From Colletotrichum lupini (lineage: Eukaryota; Ascomycota; Sordariomycetes; Glomerellales; Glomerellaceae): a DNA stretch of 64,000 nt. Under the pieces are notes generated by a model. It did not search any database. It had not been told where the DNA came from and was given only the letters and a program-made list of their open reading frames with translations. Below, piece by piece: positions 35,487-47,987 of this stretch (position 1 is its first letter; every line of letters begins with the position of its first letter). The stretch spans positions 3,162,001-3,226,000 of the forward strand of contig NC_064681.1 of the NCBI RefSeq assembly GCF_023278565.1. The letters are read 5' to 3'. Made by a program: the position numbers and the translations under genes.

Positions 35487-38400
35487 CTAATTAGTAATTA
35501 AATTCTATTATTATAGATTAGTAAGGTATTTTATTACGTAAAAAAAACGACCTCTTAATACCGTACGGGATAAGAGATTCGTACTAATTAATTTTATAAA
35601 AGTAGACGAAAAAGGAGGTAAGTTTTAAATACTATACGGAATTAAGTAATCGTAGCCCTTTATTATTTATAAGAGGTTAATGTTTACTATATTAAACTAT
35701 ATTAATTAATAAAACTACTTAAGTAACTAGCCTTTTGCTATCGCCCCGAGTAGCTTTTTTATTAAACGACTTTTTTATAGCCGGCCTATAATTAAAAATT
35801 AATTAGTTAAATTAATAAAAAGAAATACTTACGTAACGACTATCTACCTAATTAATTAATATAACGAACGAGCTTAATAATATAATATAAAAGAGTACCG
35901 CGCGATTAAAAAAAGGGATTTTTAAACGTAAATATTCTTATTTAGTAGCGAAAGTAACTCTATAAGAGTTATTAAACTAAGAGATTTATAATATATAAAA
36001 AAGTCTATTACTACGAGGATTTTATAGGTATAATCTTAAGCCCGCGATCTAAATAACCTCTTTATAGTTCCCTTAACTACCCCCCGGGTATTACTTAGGA
36101 ATATAGTATAAGGGACGGTTTAATAAAGGAAGAGGGGATTTAGAAGTCCTAATAATATCGAGTTAAGAATATTACGAATCTTAAAAATTAACTTAAAAAA
36201 AAAGCGGCTACTTTAAAATAATCTTATAACCTCCCGCTAAAGTTATTATTAGCTTAAAAAAAGGCTAAAAAAACGAGGATCTAAAAGGAAAAAAAAAGAA
36301 TCCTCTAAAAGGCTGCTAAAGGGCTTTTTTTTATATTAGCTCTTAATATAAGATTACTAATTTTAAAAAATTAACTAAGTAATAAAAGGGATCGCTAGTA
36401 AGCGATAACTACTTAACTATAATTAAGCTATAAAAAAGACTACCTAAAAGATATAAAATAAGGTATTAAGAGGCTATAAAGGATAAGATCTCTAAAGTAT
36501 TTAACCCCACTATATACGAATAATAAATAAGTATTTTTAATAAGTCCTTAAAATCTACGATTTTATAAAAAAGAGGGCTTAACTTTATTAACCGTACTTA
36601 ACGGCCTATATAGTTCTTAATAGTTTATATAGCTCCTCTACGAGCCGCCCGGCGTTTATTTTTAACTATTTTTATAAAATACTACTTAAAAAGAGGTAAG
36701 TTAAGGAAAGAAGCTATTTAGAGATTATAAAGAGCACGAGGCTTAAGAAGCTAAAAATATATAAAATAATAAAAATCGGTAACTAATAAAGATCTTAAGA
36801 CTAATTACTATATCTTTTTATAGTAATATAAACTTCTACTATTATTATTATAAAAAAGAATTATTAAAACTTACCTTTTTAAACTAAATAAAAAAGAGGA
36901 TTTTAGTAAGTATGATAGCTAGCAATTTAAAAGGGTAGTAGTAATCGCTAGAAATAATAAAAATAAGAGTAGTAGTAAGATAGTAAGAAGAAGCGGGAGT
37001 CTCCTAGACCTTAATAAATTCGTTAGGTAGTAAAAATATAAATTTATTATAACTAGCGTATAAATTAGATATATCCTTATTAAAATTAAATACGCTAGCG
37101 ATTGCTAATACGGGTATAAGTTAGAGTACGACCCTTAGTAAGTTAGGGTAAAGAAGAAGAGAATAAAACCTAATCTTAAATAGAATCCTAATCCCTTATA
37201 AATAAGTAAATATTAACCTAGATTATTAGGGGACGTAAATGTATAGAATTATAGATTAGCCTAACGGTAAGTAAATTAATATAGTATTAATCTATTTAAT
37301 TAAGGTCTATAAAAAAAAGGGGCTATAGGAGTAACCCCTATTTTATAAGATTATAAACGACCTTAGCTACTAGTTAAATAAATAGTTTGTAAGTATAAGC
37401 CTAGGGATCGTAAAAGTAATTAATAAATTCCTTTATAGGTAAAGGGTATTATTAGCGCAATTATAATTATAAAAGCTATATAAAATACTAATAACGATAA
37501 TTATAAAAGAGGAATTCGTGCTATAAAACTAGGCATAAGTCGATAAAGCGTATAATCGCTTTAATAAATTTAAAAAAAAAGTAAACGACTTAGATTTCCT
37601 CCCTATAATTACTAACGGAAATCTATTGTTATAAAAGGATATACTGGGGCAAAATATAATACTAGAAATATAATAATCGATAATTCCGCTTATTTCGATC
37701 TATAACTTGTTACCGCTACTAATATAAAATTTAGTACCGATCGGCTAATAAAAAAAGAAGTAAATAACCTAAAGTTACTAATAATACGTAATAACGTAAG
37801 GATCGTATATAAATACTAAAAATCTAATAATAAATACGAAATAATTTATAAACCTTAAAAAGATCTTTTTAAAAAAGAAATTATACTCTAAAGGGAAATA
37901 TAAAGTCTTATAAAAAACCCTAATAATATTTTATAATTACTATAAAAAAGTTAGAATTAGGAAATACTAGTACCATTCGGTAATTAATATCGTACTTATA
38001 AACAAAGCCTCTAATTACTACTACGAAATAGTACGTAATCTTAATTAAAATAAGTTTTTTAATATAATTAACGTAATCTAAAGCCGCTTCGAAACCTACG
38101 ATAAGAACTTAAAGCTCCTATCTAAGCTATGAGTAATTTTTTTCGTATTTATAGCTAGGATAATAAAGGGCAAATCGTAAATAAAGATCCTTAAAAAGCT
38201 CATTAATTAAATTAATAAGCTAATAAAAACCTAACTAAATAAGAAGATAAATGAGTAAAAAGTCGGATATCTCTATACTATAGTCTAGCGTATATTAGAA
38301 GTAAAAATAACCCTATATTAAGTACTTAAAGACTACGAGACGCTCTACTCGAGGCTAAGATCTAGCTTTAATATTAAAGTAAGAATACCGCGCTAAACCT

Positions 38401-41400
38401 ACCTCTAGGTATACGACGGCCCTTATTAGTAATATTAAGTTAATTAAAAAAAAAAAAAAAAAAAAAGAGGCTAAATACGGTAATCGCTAATAAAGAGGCC
38501 TAGATTTGTTAAATAAGTAAAGATTTAACTTACGGGTAGGGTAATAAAAAAAGTAATACTATATTTATAAAAAGGATAAATATTAATTAAATAACTACTC
38601 CGAAAAAGAGCGTACTAAATTGTATAAATAATATAAAAAGTTAAGAGTAATAAACGGCAAAACTAGCCCTCGTCGGTTTAACTAATTCCTTGTTATATAT
38701 AAGGGCAGATCCGGGGGTATAGAACTTAACGATAGTAGTTAAAGTAGTAGCTTAAAGCATATACTCCTTATAAAAGATTTAAAAAATAAAAAAGATCTTA
38801 CCCCCTATACTAACGAATTAAATTATAATAAAATCGACGATATTAATTACTCTTTTTTTGCCCCGTTACTTTTTAGAGGATATATAAGGCTAAATAAATA
38901 AAGGGTAGTAAAAGCTCTTAATAAGTAGGCTTTTATTTATAGATAATAAGGGAAAGTCCCTTAAACGACGGATACGGAGGTAGCTAAAAGGGTAAATTTA
39001 ATAGGGCCGAAGCCTATTCTCTTAATAATTAAAGAGAAAACGCTATCTCTCTTAATATTTAAAGAAAAAGAATATAGTACTAAGCAAATCTAGAGGTAAC
39101 TAGAGGGGTCCTTTTTATACTACTTAAATCCCTCGAATACTAAGCTTATATAAGTATTCTATATAAGTAAAAGGTACGGCCTAGATAATTTCTATAGGAT
39201 TATCTTAAATACTAGGGTATCGTAATAGTTAACTAGAGGAAAAGGGTAATTTTAAGTATTATAAAAAATCGTACTAATAATACTTAATACGTTAATAGCG
39301 GGTATTATGAGGATTAATTTTGGCCTAAGTAAAGAAATCGTCGCCCTAAGTATAATAAAAATAGAGACGTATTTCGGAACAATAACTTTCTATATTTTAC
39401 TTATTAATACCCCATTTCTCTTATATTTAAAAGATATAAATTAACTAAGTATTATATTCGATAATACGAAGAATAAAATCTCTAGCAATAAGCACTTCGA
39501 GATAGTTAAACGATAATAGGGGTATACGTTTATAAAGCTTAATAACGATACGAAGTTAATTAATTACCTAATAAAAAGTAAGCTTAAAAGACTATATTAG
39601 AAATTCGGGCACCCGTTAATCACGAGGTTATATAACTTCTTAAAGTAATTAGGTAATAATAATATTAAAATAGGGGCGCTAGAGTAGTTAATAAAAGTAT
39701 ATTATTAATACTAAATAAATACGCAAAGCCTACGCAAATTCAAGTTTAAATTACATAATAAGCTTAACTTTAACTAAGAAATCGTCGTTAATATTTTCTA
39801 TTTAAATAGTCGGCTAGTACTATATATAATTAATATAGCTATATCCTTCTAGGTAAGGCAATTCCTCTAGGATCTATAAATAAAAATAGTATAAGTAGCC
39901 CTATAAAAAAGCTAGATCGATATATACTAAGGACCGCTAAACGGTATTAAAACTAATATTAGTACTAGCTTTAAGTTAGCAAAATTTAAAAATAATATAA
40001 CGGCCTACGGTATATAACTAAAAATCGTACTTATTAAAGCGTACCATAGCATTAAAAAAGTAAAAAAGGCATACTAGTAATTAAAAAGGGCGTTTAAAAT
40101 TATTAAAAAAAAATCCGGATTCTACTAATAACGAATACCTCTAAATAGTACTTAAATACTATAACAATACTATAAGGCCTAACGGACTTATACTAACGCT
40201 ATTAATATTTAGAGCATATTTAAAAACGACCTTAGCCTTACTACCGTTACTAAGTATAAACTAACGAGCCCGAGTAGTTAAAAAGGTAATACGGGCACTA
40301 CGTAAAATAAGTATAAAAAGGCAAATTAATAAAGTAATTACTACGTATAATAAGCCCAATATAGGGGGTAATCTAAATATACTACTAAATTCGGATATAT
40401 AAGTATAGTACGAAATTACCTAACAGTGGGCTAGGCTATATAAGTTAATTTCTATTAACGAGCGCTCTTATATAATCATAAAAAATCGCAACTAGCTACT
40501 TAAAGTATTAATTACGATAATTAGACAGTACTATATAAATCCTAACGAAGTAATTTCTAACTTATAAAAAAAAGAAAAGCTAGGGGAAACTATATAACCC
40601 GTAGTAAAGGCATAAGGAATTATCCTTAATAAAATCGTTATAACAATATTAATAAATAATAAAAAAGAGGAAATTACTAAAAGGGTACTAATATTATTAG
40701 TAAGACGTTGTAAAAGACTACGATAGCAAGCCCTAACGTAGCAATTTATTACTAGTAACGAAGTAATTAACACCTTTTATATAATAATAAAAAAAGCTAA
40801 TTTCGAGCTAGTGGTTAAACTATATAAAAAAGGCATAATTATAACTACTAAAAAGCTATATAAAAGATTAGATCTTATCGAAGTAGACACTCTTCGTAAT
40901 TAAAAGGTCTATCGATTTATCCTATATAACCTAAAAAAATATATAAACCTCCGCATATTTAAATTATAAATAGTTCGTAAGATTAAAGAAAAAAGAATAC
41001 CCTAGCTATATAAGAAGTCTAGATACGTAATTTAAGGGTACGGTAATATTAAAAAAGTAATACTACTTATATAATCGCCTACTATATAGCGCTATAGCTA
41101 ACGATTAATAATAGTACTAATAATATTGCTATAAAAAAAGGGATACGAGATTTAGAGCCGTAATATTACCTAGGCCTATACCTAATCGGCTATAGGGCTT
41201 ATAAAAAAAATCCTAGCCTATTTACTAAAAGAAATAGCTAGTAAGTACCTAAAAAGCACGATTATTAAAATACTTAAGCTACTATATAAGCTCGCAAAAT
41301 CGGGCACTTATTAATAAGCTACTTACTACGATTTTTATATTAATTAACTATTAATAATTACTTCTATATATAACCCGTACTTATTAGTTATAGAGTATAA

Positions 41401-42491
41401 AAGTAACTAATTTAGGATCGTTAGAATATAAACTAATAATATATTAGGCCTATTTAATATTAACTTTATAAAAAAAGAGGATAAGGAGCTCTAAAAAGCG
41501 GGCTTTATAATAAAGCTAAAAGAGGTCCTTATAATAAATACCCCCCTAGTATTTAATAGCGGGATTTTTATAATTAAAGGGGAAACCGTCGTTTTTTAAT
41601 AAAAGGGGTAGGGCGAGAAGATTAACCTCGTTAATCTAAACGTAATTAACGTTAAAAAGCGGTATAAAGCTAAGCTCGCGCAAGGGGTATATATTATAAG
41701 TATTTATTAGCCTGAGGTAACTTTTAACTACGCTAAGGTAGTATAGGCTATAAATCTAACCGAACGAAACGTTAAAATACTTAATAAGTAGCTTAAGTAG
41801 TAGTAAACGAATCTTAATTGAGGTCTTATTTACTACCTAATTAACCTTACGATTAGTAAGCTCTACGTCTTCGTTAATAAGTTATTTATAAATAATAACG
41901 ACCTTACTTCGTAATTAGGGTATATTATTATCCTAGTTAATAAGAGTATAAGTAAGAGTAAATTTACTATATATAGTAATATAATCCACTACTCGTTAAC
42001 TAAAAATAAGTAAGTAATAAGAAATATATTAACGTTAGAGGTCTATAGTATAGTTAATAGTATTAACCTCTTCTTTACAATTTTAATAACGCTAAAAAAA
42101 ATTATTAATCGAATTAGCTTTCTACCTATTCTAATAGTTATTTATACTAATTCTTACTCGCTATATAAATACCTCGTTAAATTAAAAAAAAAAAAAAGAG
42201 GCTTATAATTAATATTATAGCCCTTAGGTAATTATATAAAAGGTATAAAATACTTAAGATCCGTTAGATTAATAATAAAAATAACCTCGTAAACGCTTTT
42301 ATAAAAGTAATAATAAATAAGGGATTAAAGTAATTCGTAAGTAGTAAAAAAGTTACTATATAAATAAAGGGATAAGTTATATAAAAAAAGTAAAGAAAAG
42401 GGGGAAAAGGAGACGATATAATAAACGGGCCCGAGGTCGAATTATACCTCTAACCGTAGCGGTTAAATTAATAAAAGAAAGAGAAAGTTAG

Positions 42492-42696
42492 TATTAGATT
42501 AAAAGTCTAATTCGACTATAGTATATAGCTAACTGCGCAGGGGCTAATTAGGGGCCCTATTTACGATTATCGTAGCTAGCCTAACCTACGGTTAGAACCT
42601 CCTTTTTATACCTACTACGTAGATATTTATATAGTTTAATTAATCTCTTCGTTAACTACGGTTCGAACTAACTACCCTGTAATAGGGATACCAACA
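42492..42696 (+). repeat. 3' LTR of copia-B
   Basis: 205 bp. Its inner start is heavily mutated (TATTAGATTAAAAG for TGTCGGATTGGAAG) while its outer end is intact (CCTGTAATAGGGATACCAACA minus its first base), a mirror image of the 5' LTR. Confidence 0.9.
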
Positions 42697-42701
42697 AGAT
42701 C

Positions 42702-43203
42702 TGACACTGTACTCTACATGCCGGATAAAAAGTATGTAAGTAAGCCTAGCTAGTACTTTCTCCTCAATACCGGGAGCTATTTTGGAACATTGTCCATTAC
42801 GATCCATGCCACACTTGCCTAGCTCAGCAGGGAATAAGGAGAATGGTGCTACAGACCTAGTATTTATTCGATAATTTATATCCCCGCATGGACCTAGCGT
42901 CGATGCTTTCCGGGGTTGGTTTAAATCCGGGGCACTGTCGTTGCCAGATTGCGGCTACAATCAGTGTCATATGCAGTCCATGTTGTGACATTTGATCAGC
43001 CGGATAGCGACTTGCTGTTAGATCTCTCTTTCAAGATTGTCAACTTCCTTCCTCCACCCCCTCCCGTTCCTGGGATCTCGTGGGCTGAACAGCCTGGGGT
43101 TATCGTTTCCCACGATCTAGTGTGACATCTCGCATTATTCGGCGGATAGGCTCCAGTGCCCTGCGAGCCTCACGGAAAGACATCCCCATTCATTGCTTGC
43201 ACG
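42702..43203. promoter_or_regulatory. Upstream region of the sugar transporter
   Basis: About 500 bases of normal composition right after the transposon's target duplication. Contains CT-rich tracts (about 43025-43070, CTTCCTTCCTCCACCCCC) like fungal promoters. An in-frame ATG at 43156 would add 16 residues to the transporter. No gene seen. Confidence 0.4.
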
Positions 43204-45177
43204 ATGGATAGGGACAACGCCAAGGACGGCCCCGTCCTCAAACACTTGGACGATGCCGACACCGGTGTTGATACCTATGCCACGATCATGGCAACAAACA
43301 AACCCGACCCGCGAGGACCCGGATACATCAGGCTATACCTCCTTGCCACAGTGTTGTTCTTCTGTTCGACCATGAATGGTAGAGAAGTTCCGCTCTCGTA
43401 CTGTCCTTTCAACGGCTAATTCGACGTAGGATACGACAGCGCTCTTCTAGGGTCCATCAACGCATTACCCAATTACACGGAGTACTTTGGGCTTCCTGTA
43501 AAGGGCAACGCAAGCACTGGCATCGTGTTCGCCATCTTTCAGGTACAATTCGGTGGCAGAGCGTATTGAAATAAGGTTGCTAATATTGGGTCAAGGTCGG
43601 TCAAATGTGTGGTGCCCTCTTCATCTGGATGGCTGATTGGTACGGTCGAACCTGGCACATCTTCTTCGGCTGTTTGGGCGTTTGCATCGGGGCAATAATA
43701 ACGGCACTATCAACGAGTCTGCCCATGTTTATTGGCGGTCGCTTCATCTTGTCGTTCTTTGCTACCTGTGCTCACACGTCTGCACCCCTTTACTTGGTCG
43801 AGATCGCGCCTGCTCGATATCGTGGCACTGTCGCAGGCCTCTACAACACCTTTTACAACGTGGTACGTGACAATTCAACAATAAAGAGAGGGACTGGAGT
43901 GGGAGGCTGAGACTTGAAATGAGTTGTTGAGGCTTGTGCTAACCGTCGCCCTTTTCATGTAGGGCTCAATATTGGCAACATCGGCAGTATACGCGTGCCA
44001 CCGCTACCTGAGTGATCGCGGAGACTTGGATTGGAGAATACCGTTATGGCTTCAGATGGTGTGCCCTGGGCTTGTGTGTGTCTTGATCAAGTTCTTCCCC
44101 GAATCTCCTCGATGGTCAGTTGTCCCTCAACCACGGCCTCGAAGGTTTGACTGACCCTACGACAGGCTCGTCGCCAAGGACCGACATGACGAGGCAAAAC
44201 ATATCATTGCAACCTATCATACCAACGGGGACCTCGAGCATCCTCTCGTAGACCTGCAGATGAAGGAAATGATCAACTCGCTTGATCCAGCCCATGTACC
44301 TTCGTGGAAAGATCTCTTCGACTTGAGGGTCCTCGTCGAGAGTCGGTCTAGCAGGTACAGACTTATGCTCAATGTAGCGTTTTCTTGGTTTGGGCAGTTC
44401 AGTGGAAACAACATCAGTGAGTTCTTTGATGCAACAGGCTTTTTGTCTCCTGAATCAACTGACACATGCTAGTCTCGTACTACCTGCCCATCATGCTTGC
44501 GGGCGTCGGCATCACCGATACGAACACGAAACTGATACTCAATATCGTCTACTCCGTCATTGGCTGGGTCTTTTCGACCGCGGGCTCCCGTCTTCATGAC
44601 GTTGTCGGTCGCCGCAAGATGCTCATTTCCACCACCGCAGGTATGACAGTCTGCCTAGCCCTAGTCGCCGGCTGCTCGGCAGCCTACACAGACTACGGCA
44701 ATAAGATGGCGTCCACTGTCAGCATCGTCTTCATCTTTGTCTTTGGTGCCATCTTCGCCACGGGCTTCACGCCGATGCAGCCCATCTACCCGGCCGAGGT
44801 TGTCAGCAACAAGATGCGTGCCAAGGCGATGGGGACTTTCAAGCTTACGGCAGGTGCGGCGGGATTCCTCAACACTTTTGTTGGGCCTATTGCGCTCTCG
44901 AATGTGAGTACATCTCCGCATACTGAAATGATGGGATATGCTGTGCTGGTGTACTGATGCAATCAATCCCTAACAGATTGGGTACTGGTTCTATGTCTTC
45001 TTCGTGGCCTGGGACAGTTTCGAAATGGTTTTCATGTACTTCTTCTTTGTTGAGACCAAGGGTTTCACACTGGAAGAGCTGGATGAAGTGTTCGAAGCAG
45101 ACAGCCCTCGTAAGGCTTCGGTAGAGGCAAAGAAGAGACAGCAAGTGATCATGAGGGCCAGTACGGCTGCGGCCTGA
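43204..45177 (+). CDS. MFS sugar transporter (hexose / lactose permease-like)
   Basis: Seven exons: 43204..43378, 43430..43542, 43596..43862, 43963..44114, 44166..44416, 44473..44903, 44977..45177, giving 529 residues; all introns are 51-100 nt and in phase. A plasma-membrane 12-helix transporter, sugar-proton symport by family. Visible signatures: first helix [22 protein letters not shown], quoted here only as [23 protein letters not shown] loop; PESPRW before the central loop; FSGNN in helix 7; [15 protein letters not shown] between helices 8 and 9; and the C-terminal [15 protein letters not shown]. It starts 500 bp from the copia-B element yet is not RIP-mutated. Substrate is not certain; the closest style is the fungal lactose permease/hexose group. 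Start at 43204 preferred over 43156 because it gives the usual short acidic N terminus. Confidence 0.92.
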
Positions 45178-45234
45178 GACAAGTTCTTCCGTGAAATATA
45201 AGCCGCGGCATGGCTTGCCTTAGATTATCCCGAA

Positions 45235-47334
45235 TCAGACGAGATCTATCTCAACCTCGGGCTTCTTCTCAAGCCAAGATTCATCTCTCAAACAAAACCA
45301 CCCAGCCCGCTTCCACTTGCCCTCGTGCGGGACAATGATCAACCCCTCTTTTTCGATCAGCCGAAGACCCCATACCTCTTCGAACTGCGCTGCTTCCTCT
45401 GGCACATCAAAGCACCCCACAGCAACGACGTTGTCTCCGTTGCCCGTCGTATCTGGTTTTTGCCCGTTCGAGACGAGCAAGACGGAGTGGGGCAGCATCT
45501 TTTTGTAAGGTAGCCATCGCTTTCTTGTCTTATCCGCCTCAAACCACTCGACAACGCCCGTCTTGATCAGAGTCGCCTTGGCCGTGCGCCCCAAGATTTG
45601 CAGCGTACAAGACGGCATGTGAAGGACAGTCACATCGCAGTCCTCTGCGGCTGTCCACCTGGTTCCCAACGTGGGTTTTATCTTGACGTAGTTGCTGTCC
45701 TGGAAGAGTTTCGATTTTCTCGGATTGTAAATGCGACGAAGCGGACCTTCTACAGACGCCCAGGACCATGACGGCGCGCGAATCACCGGCGCTGGGGCAA
45801 ATGGAGTTGGTTTCGGACGCGTCACTGAGGTGTTGAAGAACGCATGCACTTGGTTACGTGGTTTCCACAGCAAGCCTCTGACCAGATCGTCTTCCCAGAT
45901 GCCCGCGAGATAGCGAGACTTGAGCACGTCTTTCGCAAGAATCGCGATGGATGCGATGGCGGCGAACACGTCATGGGGGTTCGATAGAGCTCTCATTGTG
46001 AACGAGTCGACGAAGTCGTACCACATTGAGAGGGTGGTCTCCTTATCAGCCGCGGAATGGGGGACGCCCCTGGAGAAACCAGGAGTCAGGAAAGTGGGCT
46101 TGAGGTCTTGGAAATCGACTTGGCCGTCTTCCCAGTTCTTTTCCTCTCGGCATTGGTAGATGGTCTGTTCCTGGCCGAATATGATAGCCCGCGTTGAGAG
46201 CTTTTCTTCCTGAAAACACCACCCGCGCGTGGACACTGGCCCGATGAGGGTAGATCTCGGAAGACAGACACCGATTGTGTCTTTGGTGTCTGGGCTCAGC
46301 GGCAAGGTGCATGGAGGGACTCTTTGATCAAGTCCATTTGCGAGAAAGCCGTTGCGCGCGTCGTCTGAACGACCGGCAATTATGGTCAAAGCCGCGTTGC
46401 CATAGACGTGTGCCATCCGTTGCGATTCGAAAGCCCAGTCATCGGCATCGCCCTGTATGATGCAAAGGGCGTCGATCCAGAGATACGCAATGCCGAGCGT
46501 GCGTGCGAATCGAATGGACTCTCGATGAGTCTGGGTAAGCTTCTCTTCTGTGACGCCATCCAGAAGCTCATCTTTGGTCTTATGCGTTAGGGTGAACGTA
46601 TCTTTACCGGGCCCCCAGCAATAGGAGAGAGCAATGTATGGCTCCCTAAGGCCACTCGTGACTATCAGTCTCGGCTTTTCGCCGATGCGGCCAACCTCAA
46701 TGACGTGAGTTGGCATCTCCGAGGACCTCGGTGTACAGAGCTTGTGAGAGTCTTTGCACTTTTTCAAACGCCAACCTGCTAGGTCTATGTAGAGATTAGG
46801 ATCATGGTCCGCAATGATGTATCGTTCGATGAATCTGCGGGCTGCTGGCGTTTTACGGCTTCTGCAAATGTTCAGTTCTCATGCAATGTGCCAAGTCCTG
46901 GCCCAAGATAAAGGACTAAAAGAACTTTGAACTTGGAGGTCTTACGCGAAAAGAGACAAACGCGAGGCAAATGGCATCCCGGGGCGATTGGTCTCTTCCA
47001 AACCGACATCAGGATACATTCTGCCGCACGAGATCCATATGGCACATCCCGGGAGCTGGTGGCCGACGCCGCGGTTGCCTTGCCTCACCTCGCCATGGAG
47101 CCAGATGCTCGGAACAAACGTCTCTTCCTCGTAGCCTGATGGTATTTGATCATTAAGAAGGGCGTCCGTGACGCTATGATGAATGTCATCCATGACGCGG
47201 GTATAGCATAGGTTGCAGAAGGGACATTTCGCATCGGCACTCTGCTGGAGGGCCTTCAGGCTGGGGTGAAAGCGGACATCTGTGGCATCTAGCTTCTCAA
47301 TGTTGAGCGCTGAACAGATCTGGCAGAGGGACAT
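45235..47334 (-). CDS. Heterokaryon-incompatibility (HET) domain protein
   Basis: Exons 47334..46946 and 46861..45235 (intron 46862..46945, GTAAGA..TTGCAG) give 671 residues. The N terminus has a CxxC-type patch (SLCQICSALN, KCPFCNLCY) common in fungal HET proteins. The HET domain is unmistakable: YIALSYCWGPG, then FARTLGIAYLWIDALCIIQG and SQRMAHVYGNAALTIIAG, followed by RGWCFQEEKLSTRAIIFG and a C-terminal part with APSWSWASVEGP. HET proteins trigger cell death on contact between genetically unlike hyphae, and many paralogues have unassigned roles in self/non-self control. Convergent with the transporter (57 bp apart) and divergent from DBP9. Intact. Confidence 0.93.
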
Positions 47335-47987
47335 GATTGCGGCGTACGTCCTTCCAATATCTTAGTCGACGAGACGTTGAAGTGATTGCCGTACAGAAGG
47401 TACGGGAAGCATGAAGTTGTGAAGTGAGCGTGGTCCAGCATCCCGGCCACGAACAGCTGACACCATGCCAGTCAGTGGGACTTTGGAATGGGTGCATAAC
47501 AAGGATCCTATTGGTCATTGAACCGCTAAATGTCCTAAATATGCAGGTAATACGCCAAGTTTTGTCGGGCTCCTTTGGACTGAGAGCAATCCACTAAGTA
47601 ACTGGCGGCCAAGTTGTGAGGAGGAGTCGTAGACACTGTCATCTTGGAGTACCGCAAACCCTGAGATCCTCCCGATATTATTGAGTTAGAGTGAAAAGTA
47701 GGTGATGAAAGAGAATAATAAATTGTAATAGGATTAAGTAGAGAGGTAATAGTGTGACAATCCCGAGATGCTAAAGCGCGAGCTAAGTCTCGAGGAACGC
47801 ACCCGCACCAAAAAAAGCCTGCCTTACATAAGCCATTTTCCACGCTAACGCGGACTGATAAGATAAGAAAAGACCCACCCCGCCGCAATCTGGATTTTTT
47901 TTTGATCTGGGCAGGATTGCCTGCGTCGCGGACTTTTGCTGCAGGTTCCTTTGAACATCATACTTTTCCAACACAACAATATCCACG
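47335..47987. promoter_or_regulatory. Shared divergent promoter of HET and DBP9 genes
   Basis: 653 bases between divergent starts. AT-rich in the middle (about 47690-47750, GAATAATAAATTG), with a T run at 47895-47903 and pyrimidine-rich sequence before the DBP9 ATG (CATACTTTTCCAACACAAC). No separate gene supported. Confidence 0.5.

Larger units (their letters stand above)
35282..42696 (+). mobile_element. Full-length Ty1/copia LTR retrotransposon, destroyed by RIP
   Basis: 7,415 bp bounded by 205 bp direct LTRs and by AGATC on both sides (35277-35281 and 42697-42701), the 5 bp target duplication. The internal part is extremely TA-rich with stop codons every few residues. Read through the stops on the plus strand, copia landmarks occur in the correct order: a gag-pre-integrase-like FGHP motif (near 39604), an integrase-like region after it, then reverse transcriptase pieces SPTIQRYS (TAG for CAG, near 41075) and LLYKLAKSGTY (near 41280), so the order INT before RT marks it as copia rather than gypsy. 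There is an A run of 21 at 38446-38466. No functional protein remains. Confidence 0.9.

Noticed and set aside
38446..38466. A run of 21 as a poly(A) tail of a retroposed copy
   Set aside because: Lies within the copia-B internal region with element sequence continuing on both sides.
40531..40773. Minus-strand open frame inside the copia-B element
   Set aside because: Lies antisense to integrase remnants in RIP-mutated DNA; openness reflects lack of antisense stop words only.
43156..43203. Upstream in-frame ATG extending the sugar transporter by 16 residues
   Set aside because: Adds a sequence unlike the usual short acidic N terminus; 43204 chosen, though 43156 cannot be excluded.
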